Shown here: positions 18,172 to 26,852 of the stretch, one piece after another
Position numbering within the stretch: the stretch's first letter is position 1
Layout of the letters: each line of letters opens with the position of its first letter
Assembly: GCF_022884085.1 (NCBI RefSeq)
Contig: NZ_JAGGCS010000002.1
Span: 62,001 to 126,000, forward strand
Length of the DNA stretch: 64,000 bases
Reading direction: 5' to 3'
Source: Paenirhizobium cremeum
GTDB lineage: Bacteria > Pseudomonadota > Alphaproteobacteria > Rhizobiales > Rhizobiaceae
Program-made: the position numbers and the translations under genes
The notes under the pieces: model-generated
The model's database searches: none
The model's input: only the letters and a program-made list of their open reading frames with translations
What the model was told of the DNA's origin: nothing

Positions 18172-18305
18172 CGGTTCCCTGTTCCCAGGGAACCGGTACG
18201 GCATCTATCGGAACCGTTTCGCACCGCATGGCGGACGGGCCCCTAGCCACGATAGATGCCGTGGGAGGAACATGACGTCCCCACCCCCAAGTTATGTTCC
18301 TCCCA
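18172..18305. repeat. Array of three consecutive hairpins
   Basis: Three perfect inverted repeats lie end to end. A: CGGTTCCCTG (18172-18181) with CAGGGAACCG (18186-18195). B: ACGGCATCTATCG (18198-18210) with CGATAGATGCCGT (18250-18262). C: TGGGAGGAACAT (18262-18273) with ATGTTCCTCCCA (18294-18305). B and C share a base. The right arm of C belongs to a longer repeat that recurs at 61.2 kb. It may be an end of an unrecognised mobile element or a structured RNA. Confidence 0.6.
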
Positions 18306-18326
18306 TCCCTTTTTCGACGGTATGGC
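18273..18326. repeat. 54-base dispersed repeat, copy 1 (copy 2 at 61243-61297)
   Basis: This stretch matches 61243-61297 with only about three differences: both read TGAC[G/A]TCCCCACCCCC, then AAGTTATGTTCCTCCCATCC, then a T-run and CGACGGTATGGC, in the same orientation. Flanking DNA is unrelated. It lies within debris near an AraC remnant, suggesting the end of a mobile element I do not recognise. Confidence 0.7.
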
Positions 18327-18521
18327 GTGTTACCGGATAGATGCGAGCCTCCTCTCGCCCGCCGACTCGACATCATGGCCTTTAGTCCGGTGGGCAACCA
18401 GGAAAGCGAGAAGAGGCACAGGCCAGCGCGATCGGCTTGGCTATCCAACTTCGAAATGATCCTCGGCGATGGTCGATTACTGCGTGACGATCTGAGCATC
18501 GAATGAGCTGATTTCTCAGGT

Positions 18522-18665
18522 TTGATCCAAAAGCGCATTGTCCAGAAAGCGAGCCAGCACCTGGAACGATCGGCAAGATCCGTCCAGGATATCGCAACCC
18601 AATTCGGTTTCTCCGACCAGACCTATGTCAGCCACTTCTTCAAGCGCGAGACCGGCATTTTGGGA
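18522..18665 (+). pseudogene. AraC-family regulator, C-terminal HTH fragment
   Basis: About 45 residues match the second half of an AraC DNA-binding domain: ASQHLERSARSVQDIATQFG then FSDQTYVSHFFKRETG, the recognition helix and following Phe-rich helix. The first HTH and the whole effector domain are missing. After ETG the expected SPxxYR-type ending is replaced by unrelated sequence. No good start codon or ribosome-binding site precedes it. It is a remnant left between the polyamine-transport and efflux operons. Confidence 0.65.
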
Positions 18666-18785
18666 TCTCGCAGTCGAGACGGCGCCGAAACTGGGTCTGG
18701 TGTCCGGCCTGCGTCGACGCCAGATACGACGCTGCCGTTGCAAGTATTCCGACATGGTTTGCCCTGGGTGCTCACGTCGGGAAAA

Positions 18786-18813
18786 GTTGCCCGGGCGTGA
18801 CCGCCCGGGCAAC
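18786..18813 (-). terminator. Terminator hairpin of the RND efflux operon
   Basis: A perfect 12-base stem, GTTGCCCGGGCG (18786-18797) with CGCCCGGGCAAC (18802-18813), lies three bases after the RND permease stop. On the minus strand it is followed by TTTT. Consistent with a rho-independent terminator. Confidence 0.75.
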
Positions 18814-18816
18814 TCA

Positions 18817-21800
18817 TCAGGCTGCCGGATTTGGGGTGATTCCGAACAGCCTCCGCAGTTTCTGCAGGAAATCGTCGATGAAGGTGAAGATCACCGGGAT
18901 CACGAGCAGGCTGAGGAAGGTGGAAGTGATCAGGCCGCCGATCACGACGATGGCCATCGGTTGCCTGAAACTGGAGTCGCCGCCGCTGAGGCTCAGGGCC
19001 GCAGGCAGCATGCCGCAACCCATGGCGATGGTCGTCATGATGATCGGACGCGCCCGCTTGTGGCAGGCGTCGACCAGCGCGTCGAAACGCGACATGCCAT
19101 TGCGTCGTGACATGATCGCGTATTCCACCAGCAGGATGGAATTCTTGGTCACCACGCCCATCAGCATCAGAAGGCCGATGACTGCGGGCATCGAGAAGCT
19201 GGTGTCAGTTATAATCAGCGGCAACAGCGCGCCGCCCAGCGACAGCGGCAGCGCCATCAGGATGGTCAGTGGCTGCAGGAAATCGTGGAACAGGATCACC
19301 AGGACCGCATAGATGCAGAAGACGCCGATTGCCATGGCTGTCCCGAAACTCTGGAACAGCTCTGAGCTTCGCTGCAATTCGCCCTGTTCGACCAGGTGAA
19401 CGCCCTCCGGCAGGTTCTTGAGCGCCGGCAGGTTCTTGGCTTCGCTATAAACGTCGTTGAGGATACGCCCGTTCAGCTCCACCGTCAGCGTTACGTTGCG
19501 CGAGCGGTCGATGCGGTCGATCTCCGAAGGGCTGCCGCCGATACGGATATCGGCGACGGCGCCCAGATTGACGTTACCGTTGGCGCCCGCGACCTGAAGG
19601 TTGGCGATACTGTCGAGCGATGTACGGCTGTCGGAGTTGAAGCGCACGCGTATGGACAGCTGCCGCTGCGGCAGATCGAGCTTCGCCATGGACGAGGAAT
19701 AGTCCCCATAGGTGGCAACGCGAACTGCCTGGGCGATGGCATCGGATGTGACGCCGAGTGCGGCGGCCCGCGTCAGATCAGGAACGATCTGGATTTCGGG
19801 CGCCTGCAACGATGCGCTGGAGGTGACGGCACCGATCCCCTTGAGGGTGCGCAACTGTTCTTCCAGGGAGGAACTGGCCTTGTCGAGGGCGTCATTGTCA
19901 TCGCTGGCAAGCGTGATCTCCAGTTCTGTGCCGTTGCCGCCGCTTCCGACTTCGACCCGCGTACCGGCCACTCCGCTCAAGGCCTTGCGGATATCGTTTT
20001 CGATCTCGGTTTGCTTGACATCGCGGTCGTTGATGTTCGTCAGGTCTACAACGATGGTAGCGGTTGTCACATCGGTCGTCGTGGTCGAGTCGACACCGCC
20101 CGACGAGGCCGTGCCGACCGCCGAGAACACATGCGTGACGTTGGGCACGCCGGCAATGATCTTGGCCGACTGCTGCGTGATCGCATTGGTCTGATCGAGC
20201 GTGCTGCCCGGCGGCAGGGTCAGCGTGACCTGCGTCTGTGAATCGTCCGATGCCGGCATGAAACCCGATTTCAGGAATGGTATCGCCGACAGGGAAAGCC
20301 CAACGAAAATGGCGACCCCGAGCATGGTCAGAAGGCGATGGCCCAGGCAGAATTTCACCACGCGCATATAGGTGCGCATGATCCTTCCGTCTTCCTTCTC
20401 TTCAACGCCGGCCTTCATGACATAGGCGGCCATCATCGGCGTCAGCAGGCGGGCGACCAGTAGGGACGCCAGAACCGCGACCGCCGCGGTCACGCCGAAT
20501 TGCCGGAAAATGAGGCCCGGAATACCGCTCATGAAAGCCGTAGGCAGGAATACGGCAACAAGGGTGAATGTCGTGGCGATAACCGCCAGTCCGATTTCAT
20601 CCGCGGCCTCGAGCGCGGCATCCATAGGGGACTTTCCCATTCGCAGATGTCGGGCGATGTTCTCAACTTCCACGATCGCGTCATCGACGAGAATGCCGAC
20701 CACGAGCGACAGGGCCAAAAGCGTGATAGTGTTGAGGCTGAAATCGGCGTAATGGATGACGATGAAAGTCGGAATGACCGACAGGGGCAGCGCAATCGCC
20801 GACAGGATCGTGGCCCGCCAGTCCCGCAAGAATAACCAGACGACGACGACGGCGAGTAGCGCGCCTTCGTAGAGCATCTCCATCGAGCCGTCATAGTTCT
20901 CGATGATCGGCTCGACCGTGGTGTAGGCCTCGGTGATCTCGACGTCGGGATGCTGGGCTGCGAACGACGTCATCGCCGTGCGGATGTCGGATGCAACGCC
21001 TGTGTCGGAGAAGCCGCTGTTGCGCTTGACCTGCACGCCAATGACCTGTTCGCCGTCCAGATGACCGAAAGAGGAGCGTTCGGAAAAACTGTCCGTCACG
21101 GTGCCGACGTCGCCGATGCGGACAAGCTGACCGTCCGACAGAGGGATGGCGATATCCTTCAGGGCCTCGACGGAATCGACGGCGCCGAGGGTACGGATGT
21201 TCTGCCTGCGGTCGCCGACTTCACCGCGTCCGCCCGAGGTGTCTCCCTGAACGGATTTGAGGGTGGAGGAGACGGTTTCGGCCGTGACGCCCATCGATGC
21301 CATGACCGAGGGGTTGAGGTCCACATGCACTTCGCGGTCGATGCCGCCGATACGGCTGACATCACCGACGCCGGAAACGGCCAGCAGAGCCTTTTTCATG
21401 TCGTTGTCGACAAACCAGGAGAGTTCCGTCTCATTGAGACGCTGCGAGCGGACCGCGAAGGTTAGCAGCGGCGAGCTCTGCACGGTGACTTTCGTGATGC
21501 TGGGACTGTCCATCTCAGAAGGAAGGTCTGTCGTGCTATCGACGGCGTTGCGGACTTCGTTCAGCGCCTCTTCGCTGTCTTTTTCCAGCTGGAAGGACAC
21601 GCTGATGGAGACCGAGCCATCGGTGATCGTCGTGGTGATGTGATCCAGCAGGCTGAGGGAGGCGAGGTTGTCCTCGATCTTACGCGCCACTTCAGTTTCA
21701 AGCTGCTCGGGTGCCGCTCCTTCAAGCGATGCACTGATCTTGATGGTAGGCAAATCCATATCGGGAAAGTTCTGGACCGCCAGCTTGCCGAAAGAGAGGA

Positions 21801-21876
21801 GGCCCATCACCGTCAAAAGGATGAACAGAAGCAGGGCTGGGACGGGATTGCGGATCGACCAGGCGGATATGTTCAC
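18817..21876 (-). CDS. RND-family efflux transporter permease (AcrB/MexB-like)
   Basis: A 1019-residue inner-membrane proton-driven efflux pump, close to the usual length. It begins with the typical N-terminal helix (WSIRNPVPALLLFILLTVMG); the first periplasmic domain contains QVKRNSGFSDTGV. TM4 carries the proton-relay pair in VVGILVDDAIVEVENIARH, and duplicated second-half helices include LMLMGVVTKNSILLVEYAI. The GTG start overlaps the adaptor gene stop (GTGA). It assembles with the adaptor and outer-membrane lipoprotein encoded upstream to span both membranes. The substrate is unknown; the divergent two-component system probably controls it. Confidence 0.95.
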   Translation of the reverse strand: MNISAWSIRNPVPALLLFILLTVMGLLSFGKLAVQNFPDMDLPTIKISASLEGAAPEQLETEVARKIEDNLASLSLLDHITTTITDGSVSISVSFQLEKDSEEALNEVRNAVDSTTDLPSEMDSPSITKVTVQSSPLLTFAVRSQRLNETELSWFVDNDMKKALLAVSGVGDVSRIGGIDREVHVDLNPSVMASMGVTAETVSSTLKSVQGDTSGGRGEVGDRRQNIRTLGAVDSVEALKDIAIPLSDGQLVRIGDVGTVTDSFSERSSFGHLDGEQVIGVQVKRNSGFSDTGVASDIRTAMTSFAAQHPDVEITEAYTTVEPIIENYDGSMEMLYEGALLAVVVVWLFLRDWRATILSAIALPLSVIPTFIVIHYADFSLNTITLLALSLVVGILVDDAIVEVENIARHLRMGKSPMDAALEAADEIGLAVIATTFTLVAVFLPTAFMSGIPGLIFRQFGVTAAVAVLASLLVARLLTPMMAAYVMKAGVEEKEDGRIMRTYMRVVKFCLGHRLLTMLGVAIFVGLSLSAIPFLKSGFMPASDDSQTQVTLTLPPGSTLDQTNAITQQSAKIIAGVPNVTHVFSAVGTASSGGVDSTTTTDVTTATIVVDLTNINDRDVKQTEIENDIRKALSGVAGTRVEVGSGGNGTELEITLASDDNDALDKASSSLEEQLRTLKGIGAVTSSASLQAPEIQIVPDLTRAAALGVTSDAIAQAVRVATYGDYSSSMAKLDLPQRQLSIRVRFNSDSRTSLDSIANLQVAGANGNVNLGAVADIRIGGSPSEIDRIDRSRNVTLTVELNGRILNDVYSEAKNLPALKNLPEGVHLVEQGELQRSSELFQSFGTAMAIGVFCIYAVLVILFHDFLQPLTILMALPLSLGGALLPLIITDTSFSMPAVIGLLMLMGVVTKNSILLVEYAIMSRRNGMSRFDALVDACHKRARPIIMTTIAMGCGMLPAALSLSGGDSSFRQPMAIVVIGGLITSTFLSLLVIPVIFTFIDDFLQKLRRLFGITPNPAA

Positions 21877-22976
21877 TTGCTGTCTCCTTCAACCCTGACG
21901 AGGGCATTGTCAGAGAGGAAGGCGCCGCCGGATTTCACGATGCTTTCGGCTCCCTCTAGACCGGATACGATCTCGACTTCTGCATTGTTGCGGCGGCCTG
22001 TTTCGACCCGAACGCGTGTTACCCGGCTCTTGTCGTTGACGGTGAAGACGTAGTTGATGCCGTCACGATAGACGATCGCCGCCTCCGGCACGGTCAGCGC
22101 AGCAGTCGTCTGGAGGTTGATCTGCCCGCTGGCGTATAGACCTTCGGGCGGATGATCGGTGGTCGGCAGGGCGACATAGACGATTGCCCGGCCGGTGCTG
22201 GTGCTGACGGTCGGGCCGACAAGCCTGACGCTGCCCTTTACATCGCTGCCGTCCGGCCCCTTGATTACCGCTTCGAGTCCGTCCTTGATGCGCGGAAGAT
22301 ATTGGGCGGAGACCTCCGCCTGCCACTCGACGCGCTGCTGCCGCAACAGCCGGAAAAGCTCCGTGCCTGAGGAAACGACGCTGCCGAGCTGGGCCGAGCG
22401 TGAGGTGATGAGCCCGTCGTCGACAGCCGTTATGGTCGTCTGTTCAACCTTGATCTCCTGGCTTTCCAGATCGGCCCGGGCCGATTTCAGGCTTGCGGTC
22501 GCGGTCTGCTCCGAGATGAGGTAGTCGTTTACGGACTCGTCGGAAAGCGCGCCGCTGCCCTTGATCTTGCGGGCCCGGTCGGCATTGGCCTTGGCCTTGG
22601 CGAGATCGGCCTCCGCGGTCTCGACGGACGCCTTCTGCTTGTCGAGTTCGGCAAGCTGGGAATCCTTGGCAAGCTGCACCAGCGGCTGACCCTTCTTGAC
22701 CACCGACCCGACATCGACCAGTACGTCCGTGATCCGGAGGCCGGCGAGTTCGGAAGCGATTATTGCTTCATGCCAGGGCTTCAGCCAGCCGGTTGCCGGA
22801 ACGCTTTCCGGCCATTCACGCTTGGCAGGCTTGACGACATTGACGGTCAGGGAGGGGCTTTCGCTTTCCTGCGTCTCGGCAGCCGTGGCGAAGGTGGTCG
22901 CCGCGGTACCGGACAGGAGGGCGATCGTGAGCAGGATGGATAGGGAGCGTGCGGGCCGCATGGACGGTATCCTCAT
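21873..22976 (-). CDS. RND efflux periplasmic adaptor (membrane-fusion protein, HlyD/AcrA-like)
   Basis: A 367-residue periplasmic adaptor with an N-terminal signal (SILLTIALLSGTAATTFATA), a barrel-sandwich half (IIASELAGLRITDVLVDVGS, then VKKGQPLVQL), a long alpha-helical hairpin (about residues 95-165, rich in Ala, Lys, Glu) and the beta-barrel domain ending in TGRRNNAEVEIVSGLEGAES. It bridges the RND pump and the outer-membrane factor. The ATG overlaps the stop of the outer-membrane factor gene (TAATG), and its own stop overlaps the pump start, so the three genes are translationally coupled. Confidence 0.94.
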   Translation of the reverse strand: MRIPSMRPARSLSILLTIALLSGTAATTFATAAETQESESPSLTVNVVKPAKREWPESVPATGWLKPWHEAIIASELAGLRITDVLVDVGSVVKKGQPLVQLAKDSQLAELDKQKASVETAEADLAKAKANADRARKIKGSGALSDESVNDYLISEQTATASLKSARADLESQEIKVEQTTITAVDDGLITSRSAQLGSVVSSGTELFRLLRQQRVEWQAEVSAQYLPRIKDGLEAVIKGPDGSDVKGSVRLVGPTVSTSTGRAIVYVALPTTDHPPEGLYASGQINLQTTAALTVPEAAIVYRDGINYVFTVNDKSRVTRVRVETGRRNNAEVEIVSGLEGAESIVKSGGAFLSDNALVRVEGDSK

Positions 22977-24403
22977 TATTCTGGTTTTGCGGACTGCGGG
23001 GGCGCGGCGTCGGCATTCCAGCCGCCGCCCAAAGCCTTGTAGAGGGCAATCCAGTAGCGAACCGCGTCGCGTCGCGTTTCGATAAGCGTTATTTCTGCCG
23101 ACTGCGCGGACCTTCTCGCCTCTTCGCGGTCCAGCAGGCTGGCGCCACCGGCTTTCCAGTTGCTGTCTATCGATTTGAAATAGGACCGGTAGTTCGCAGC
23201 GGCGCTGGCGGCGTCACTGATCTTGCGCCGTGTGCTGTCGAGGCGCACGAGGGCGGTCTCGATGTCGTTGATCGCGCTCAGTACGCCCGACTTGTAGCTG
23301 GCCACGGCGCTGTCGTAATCGGCGATCTTGCTCTCGACCGCCGCGCGCCGCGATCCCCCGTCAAACAGCGGGATCGACAGGGCTGGTCCGAAGGACCATG
23401 GCAGCGACTTCCCGGTCAGGCTCGACTGGCTGATGGTGATCGATCCGCTCATGCTGAGGCTCGGATAGAGATCCGCTTTCGCGGCGCCCACATCGGCGAT
23501 GGCGGCGGCCAGTTCCAGTTCCAATGCGTCAATGTCCGGACGCTGACGCAATGCGTCGGCGGGGACGGATTTGACCGAGAAGGTCTCGGGCTTTGGAATT
23601 CTGTTCTTGCTGCGCGACAGCAGGCCGCGAACCCGCTCCTCATCGCCGCCGGTCATCTGGGCCAGGGACTTGATAAGGATTTCGCATTCGGCCTTTTGTC
23701 CGGTCAGCGTCGACGACGAGGACGCAGCACTCGCTTTCGCGAGGGCCAGATCTGCATTGGAGGTGAAGCCGGAGTTGGTCGAAGTCTGCGTTGCACGAAT
23801 GGTTTCGTGCTGCGATGTGAGCTCGACCGCATAGGCCTCTTCAAGAAGCCGGCACGCCTTGTACTGGACGTAGTAGTCGGCCACCTCCGCAGCGAGAGAG
23901 ACGCGGGCGTCATGCCAGTTGGCGATCTGCTCCTGTATGCGGATGCGGTCTGCCTTGCTTGTGAGCCGGTCCTTGCCGAACAGGTCGATTTCCCACGATG
24001 CGTCAAGCGCGCCGCTGGAGGTCGTGGAGGCCGCGACGCGATTTTGGGAATCGCCCTCGGTGCCCGAGCGCAGAACGGATGCAGAACCATCAAGCTGCGG
24101 AATCAGGCTGGCCTGCGAGGAGGCGAGCGTCGCTCTGGCCTTTCGGATGTCGGCCGCTGATGAGGCGAGGGTGGGGCTTTCTGCCTCCGCATAGCCGATC
24201 AGCGCGGTCAAGGACGGATCGTTGAAGCCCGACCACCAGGACAGGAGATCGTCGGTTCGTCCATCATGCGGCAGTGTTGCGTGCCAAGAGTCGGGGATCT
24301 TGGCGTCAGGCGCCTGCAATTGTTCAAATGTCGTGCATCCGGAAATGATTAAACATGACAAAATTGCCGAGCAGCCGAGAAAATTACGCCCCGAGACATT
24401 CAT
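22976..24403 (-). CDS. Outer-membrane efflux lipoprotein (OprM/NodT-type TolC homologue)
   Basis: A 475-residue outer-membrane channel component. The N-terminus is a lipoprotein signal ending in the lipobox LIISGC (Cys about residue 23), then TTFEQLQAPDAKIPDSW. The two-fold repeated OEP domains are visible from the coiled regions and motifs such as PQLDGSASVL and DLYPSLSMSGSI. The start is the ATG at 24401-24403 because AAAGGA lies six bases before it and the signal peptide begins there. First gene of the efflux operon; transcription starts in the 151-base divergent region upstream. Confidence 0.93.
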   Translation of the reverse strand: MNVSGRNFLGCSAILSCLIISGCTTFEQLQAPDAKIPDSWHATLPHDGRTDDLLSWWSGFNDPSLTALIGYAEAESPTLASSAADIRKARATLASSQASLIPQLDGSASVLRSGTEGDSQNRVAASTTSSGALDASWEIDLFGKDRLTSKADRIRIQEQIANWHDARVSLAAEVADYYVQYKACRLLEEAYAVELTSQHETIRATQTSTNSGFTSNADLALAKASAASSSSTLTGQKAECEILIKSLAQMTGGDEERVRGLLSRSKNRIPKPETFSVKSVPADALRQRPDIDALELELAAAIADVGAAKADLYPSLSMSGSITISQSSLTGKSLPWSFGPALSIPLFDGGSRRAAVESKIADYDSAVASYKSGVLSAINDIETALVRLDSTRRKISDAASAAANYRSYFKSIDSNWKAGGASLLDREEARRSAQSAEITLIETRRDAVRYWIALYKALGGGWNADAAPPQSAKPE

Positions 24404-24456
24404 TGTAGTCCTTTGATTATCCGCTTGCACATCAAGGACCGTTTAGACGAGTGAAC

Positions 24457-24492
24457 GTAAAGTGCGGTCAATCTTGTGTTAAGATATGTAAA
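24457..24492. promoter_or_regulatory. Two tandem CpxR-like boxes in the divergent efflux/two-component promoter
   Basis: Four pentamers recur at 10-11 base intervals: GTAAA (24457-24461), GTCAA (24467-24471), GTTAA (24478-24482), GTAAA (24488-24492). They form two GTAAA-N5-GTAAA-type boxes 21 bases apart, i.e. on the same face of the helix. That is the consensus bound by CpxR of enterobacteria (established knowledge). The divergently encoded response regulator is the obvious candidate ligand (inference). Confidence 0.6.
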
Positions 24493-24554
24493 ATCCAGTG
24501 CTTGGCGGAATGCTGGCGTATATGCCAGTCCTTGATTGGACATAGGGTGACGGG

Positions 24555-25238
24555 ATGGCAAAGGTTCTTCTGGTAGACGACGACGAGGAACTTACGCGGC
24601 TGCTAAAGGAGTACCTCGTGGAGGAAGGCTTCGACGTCGAAACGGCGACGGAAGCTCCTGCTGCAATCGCTGCGGCGGCTGCGAAGTCCGTGGATATCCT
24701 TGTTCTCGATGTCATGATGCCGCGGATGAATGGCATCGAACTGCTGCAGCGCATTCGGCGCAACGGTGCCATTCCGATTGTCATGCTGACGGCCAAGGGC
24801 GACGATTCGGATCGTATCGCCGGCCTCAATCTCGGGGCGGACGACTACGTGTCGAAGCCCTGCTCGCCGGGAGAACTCGCGGCGCGGTTGAGAGCGATCC
24901 TGCGCCGTTCAGGGCAGCCATCGGCCGCCACGGAAGTGGTGCGCGCCGGCGCGCTCACCATGCATCCCGCCAGTCGGATCGCCGAGTGGCAGGGAAAGCA
25001 AATCGACCTCACCGGAACTGAATTCATCCTGTTGGAGATACTGGCCCGCAAAGTCGGCGAGCTGGTGTCCAAGCAGGAAATTTCCAAGCGTGCCTTCGGC
25101 AGGGCACTAACCCCCTTCGACCGGCGCATTGATGTCCATATCAGCAGTGTCCGGCAGAAGCTGGGAACGAGGGACGACGGCCAGTCCTGGATACAGTCGG
25201 TTCGTGGGCAAGGCTATCAGTTGTTGCAGGATCGCTGA
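24555..25238 (+). CDS. OmpR-family response regulator (CpxR-like)
   Basis: A 227-residue response regulator. The receiver domain (residues 1-118) has the acidic pair in LLVDDDEEL, the phospho-acceptor D52 in LVLDVMMP, the conserved Thr in VMLTAKG and the Lys in YVSKP. The C-terminal winged helix (about 128-225) has LTGTEFILLEILARKVGELV, then RRIDVHISSVRQKLG and the wing IQSVRGQGYQL. The stop overlaps the kinase start (TGATG). Divergent from the RND operon, with CpxR-like boxes between, so it likely activates efflux and itself on envelope stress or an antimicrobial cue. Confidence 0.93.
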   Translation: MAKVLLVDDDEELTRLLKEYLVEEGFDVETATEAPAAIAAAAAKSVDILVLDVMMPRMNGIELLQRIRRNGAIPIVMLTAKGDDSDRIAGLNLGADDYVSKPCSPGELAARLRAILRRSGQPSAATEVVRAGALTMHPASRIAEWQGKQIDLTGTEFILLEILARKVGELVSKQEISKRAFGRALTPFDRRIDVHISSVRQKLGTRDDGQSWIQSVRGQGYQLLQDR

Positions 25239-26515
25239 TGCGTCGCCTCTTTTGGAAGTTCTTCCTGACGATCTGGGTGACGATGACGACATGCGTTGCG
25301 GTCGTGGTCGTCACCCTGGCGGTGTTTCAGATCGTTCCCTTGTCCAGCGAGCTGCAACAGGCCCGTCAATCCGTCGTTGTCGAGGTCGCCTCGCAAATCC
25401 TGAAGGCGGACGGCAAGGAAGCCGCCGACCGGTTTGCCCGGCAAGCTGAGAAGGCTGCCGAGCCGGTAACGATCGACATAACGCAGGTCGAGCCGGGCGC
25501 TGACTGCGCAAACCGTCAAATAGGCGGCGGGCTATACGTCCAAAGGGGCGAGGACTGCTTCTTCGTCGATGCGAGAGCGGAGCCCTCGAGCCTGTTTTCG
25601 CTCGTCTGGCCGAGGATCATGCCGTGGCTGACGGCACTGGTGGCGGCCGCAATCGCGGCTTATTGGCTGGCCCGCTATCTTGTCCGGCCGGTCGATGAAA
25701 TTCGACGTGGACTGAGCGCGCTTGCCAGCGGCCGTTTCGACGTGCGGATCGGTCGCGAAATCGCCGGGCGAAAGGATGAGGTGGCGGCGCTCGCCCACGA
25801 CTTCAACACCAGCGCTGCCCGCCTTGAAGAATTTCAAAACCTGCAGCAGCGTCTCTTCCACGATGTGTCGCATGAGCTTCGATCGCCCCTGTCCCGCCTG
25901 CAGGCCGCCATGGGCGTCCTGCAGCAGAATCCGGGGAAGCTGCACTCGATGATGGAGAGAATGTTGCGCGAGATCGAGCGAATTGACGGGCTCGTCGGCG
26001 AGATCCTGACCTTCGCACGGCTTGCCGATCGTAACGCCACCGTTCTGACGGTCCAGACACTCGACGTGGTCGATCTCCTCACCGACATCGTGGACGACGC
26101 GACCTTCGAGGGGCATGCGCGGAGAATTACGGTGAATTACGAGGGCGCGCAGACCTTTGTCGCGCCGGTCAACGGGGAGCTGATCTATCGCGGCCTCGAA
26201 AACGTGATCCGCAACGCCGTCAAATACGCATCCGAAGGATCTGTCGTGACCGTGCGTTCGAGCGTTGCCGACGATGTGCTGACCATCACCGTCGCCGATA
26301 CGGGGCCGGGCGTTCCGACCGACAAGCTTGAAGGCATCTTCCAGCCGTTTTCCCGTGGCGACAATGCCGACAGCCAGGAAGGCTACGGATTGGGCTTGGC
26401 AATTGCCAAGCAGGCCGTGGAGCGGCACGGCGGCCGCATCGGCGCGACGAACTCGGCTTCCGGAGGGTTGGTGGTCCAGATCTCGATTCCAAAATCGCAC
26501 GAGTTCGCAAAATAG
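25238..26515 (+). CDS. Sensor histidine kinase (CpxA-like)
   Basis: A 425-residue membrane kinase with an N-terminal TM helix (about 10-32), a short periplasmic domain containing two Cys (PGADCANRQ and GEDCFFVD), a second TM helix (about 127-147), HAMP (RYLVRPVDEIRRGLSALASG), the DHp domain with H212 in FHDVSHELRSPLSRL, and a CA domain with N-box (LENVIRNAVKYA), G1 (VADTGPGVP) and G2 (GYGLGLAI). Cognate kinase of the overlapping response-regulator gene. The periplasmic domain is shorter than in E. coli CpxA. Confidence 0.93.
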   Translation: MRRLFWKFFLTIWVTMTTCVAVVVVTLAVFQIVPLSSELQQARQSVVVEVASQILKADGKEAADRFARQAEKAAEPVTIDITQVEPGADCANRQIGGGLYVQRGEDCFFVDARAEPSSLFSLVWPRIMPWLTALVAAAIAAYWLARYLVRPVDEIRRGLSALASGRFDVRIGREIAGRKDEVAALAHDFNTSAARLEEFQNLQQRLFHDVSHELRSPLSRLQAAMGVLQQNPGKLHSMMERMLREIERIDGLVGEILTFARLADRNATVLTVQTLDVVDLLTDIVDDATFEGHARRITVNYEGAQTFVAPVNGELIYRGLENVIRNAVKYASEGSVVTVRSSVADDVLTITVADTGPGVPTDKLEGIFQPFSRGDNADSQEGYGLGLAIAKQAVERHGGRIGATNSASGGLVVQISIPKSHEFAK

Positions 26516-26814
26516 GAGCCCGGAAGTCATTGGATGGTCCCTGACCGGATGACCGATGATGCAACCATCCGTCATTATAGGATCGAGGCGAGCAATGCGG
26601 GTTCCTTAATGCAGATGGCGTAACGTGCACGAATGATGGAGCCTTGCTGGCATGGATTTGCTTGCTGTCGCCGCTGCTGAGATGGTCGTGCCGCCAGCTG
26701 AGCTGCCCGGATGCCCTTCCGCGCGGCCGCGAGTCCCGATGGACCATGCACCAGCGCCGAACACTTTGTCACGCGCCTTTCACCCGGCCACCTTGGCTTC
26801 ATTTCGGAAGCCCA
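26516..26814. other. Gene-free stretch before the LacI-type regulator
   Basis: About 300 bases with no convincing gene. A frame running into the LacI gene from 26644 codes for Cys/Trp/Arg-rich residues unlike any regulator and is not supported. No terminator-like hairpin after the kinase gene was evident. Confidence 0.5.
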
Positions 26815-26852
26815 TTGCCAAACCGGGTTAGAACATCTATGAAACCGTTTTA
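26815..26852 (+). promoter_or_regulatory. Promoter and paired LacI-type operators of the regulator gene
   Basis: A -35-like TTGCCA (26815-26820), 17-base spacer and -10-like TATGAA (26838-26843) are overlapped by two palindromes, CAAACCGGGTTA (26819-26830) and GAAACCGTTTTA (26841-26852). Each matches 10 of 12 positions of TAAACCGGTTTA, which recurs at 28.0 and 36.9 kb. The pair is spaced 22 bases start to start, as at 28.0 kb. Suggests autoregulation. Confidence 0.55.
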
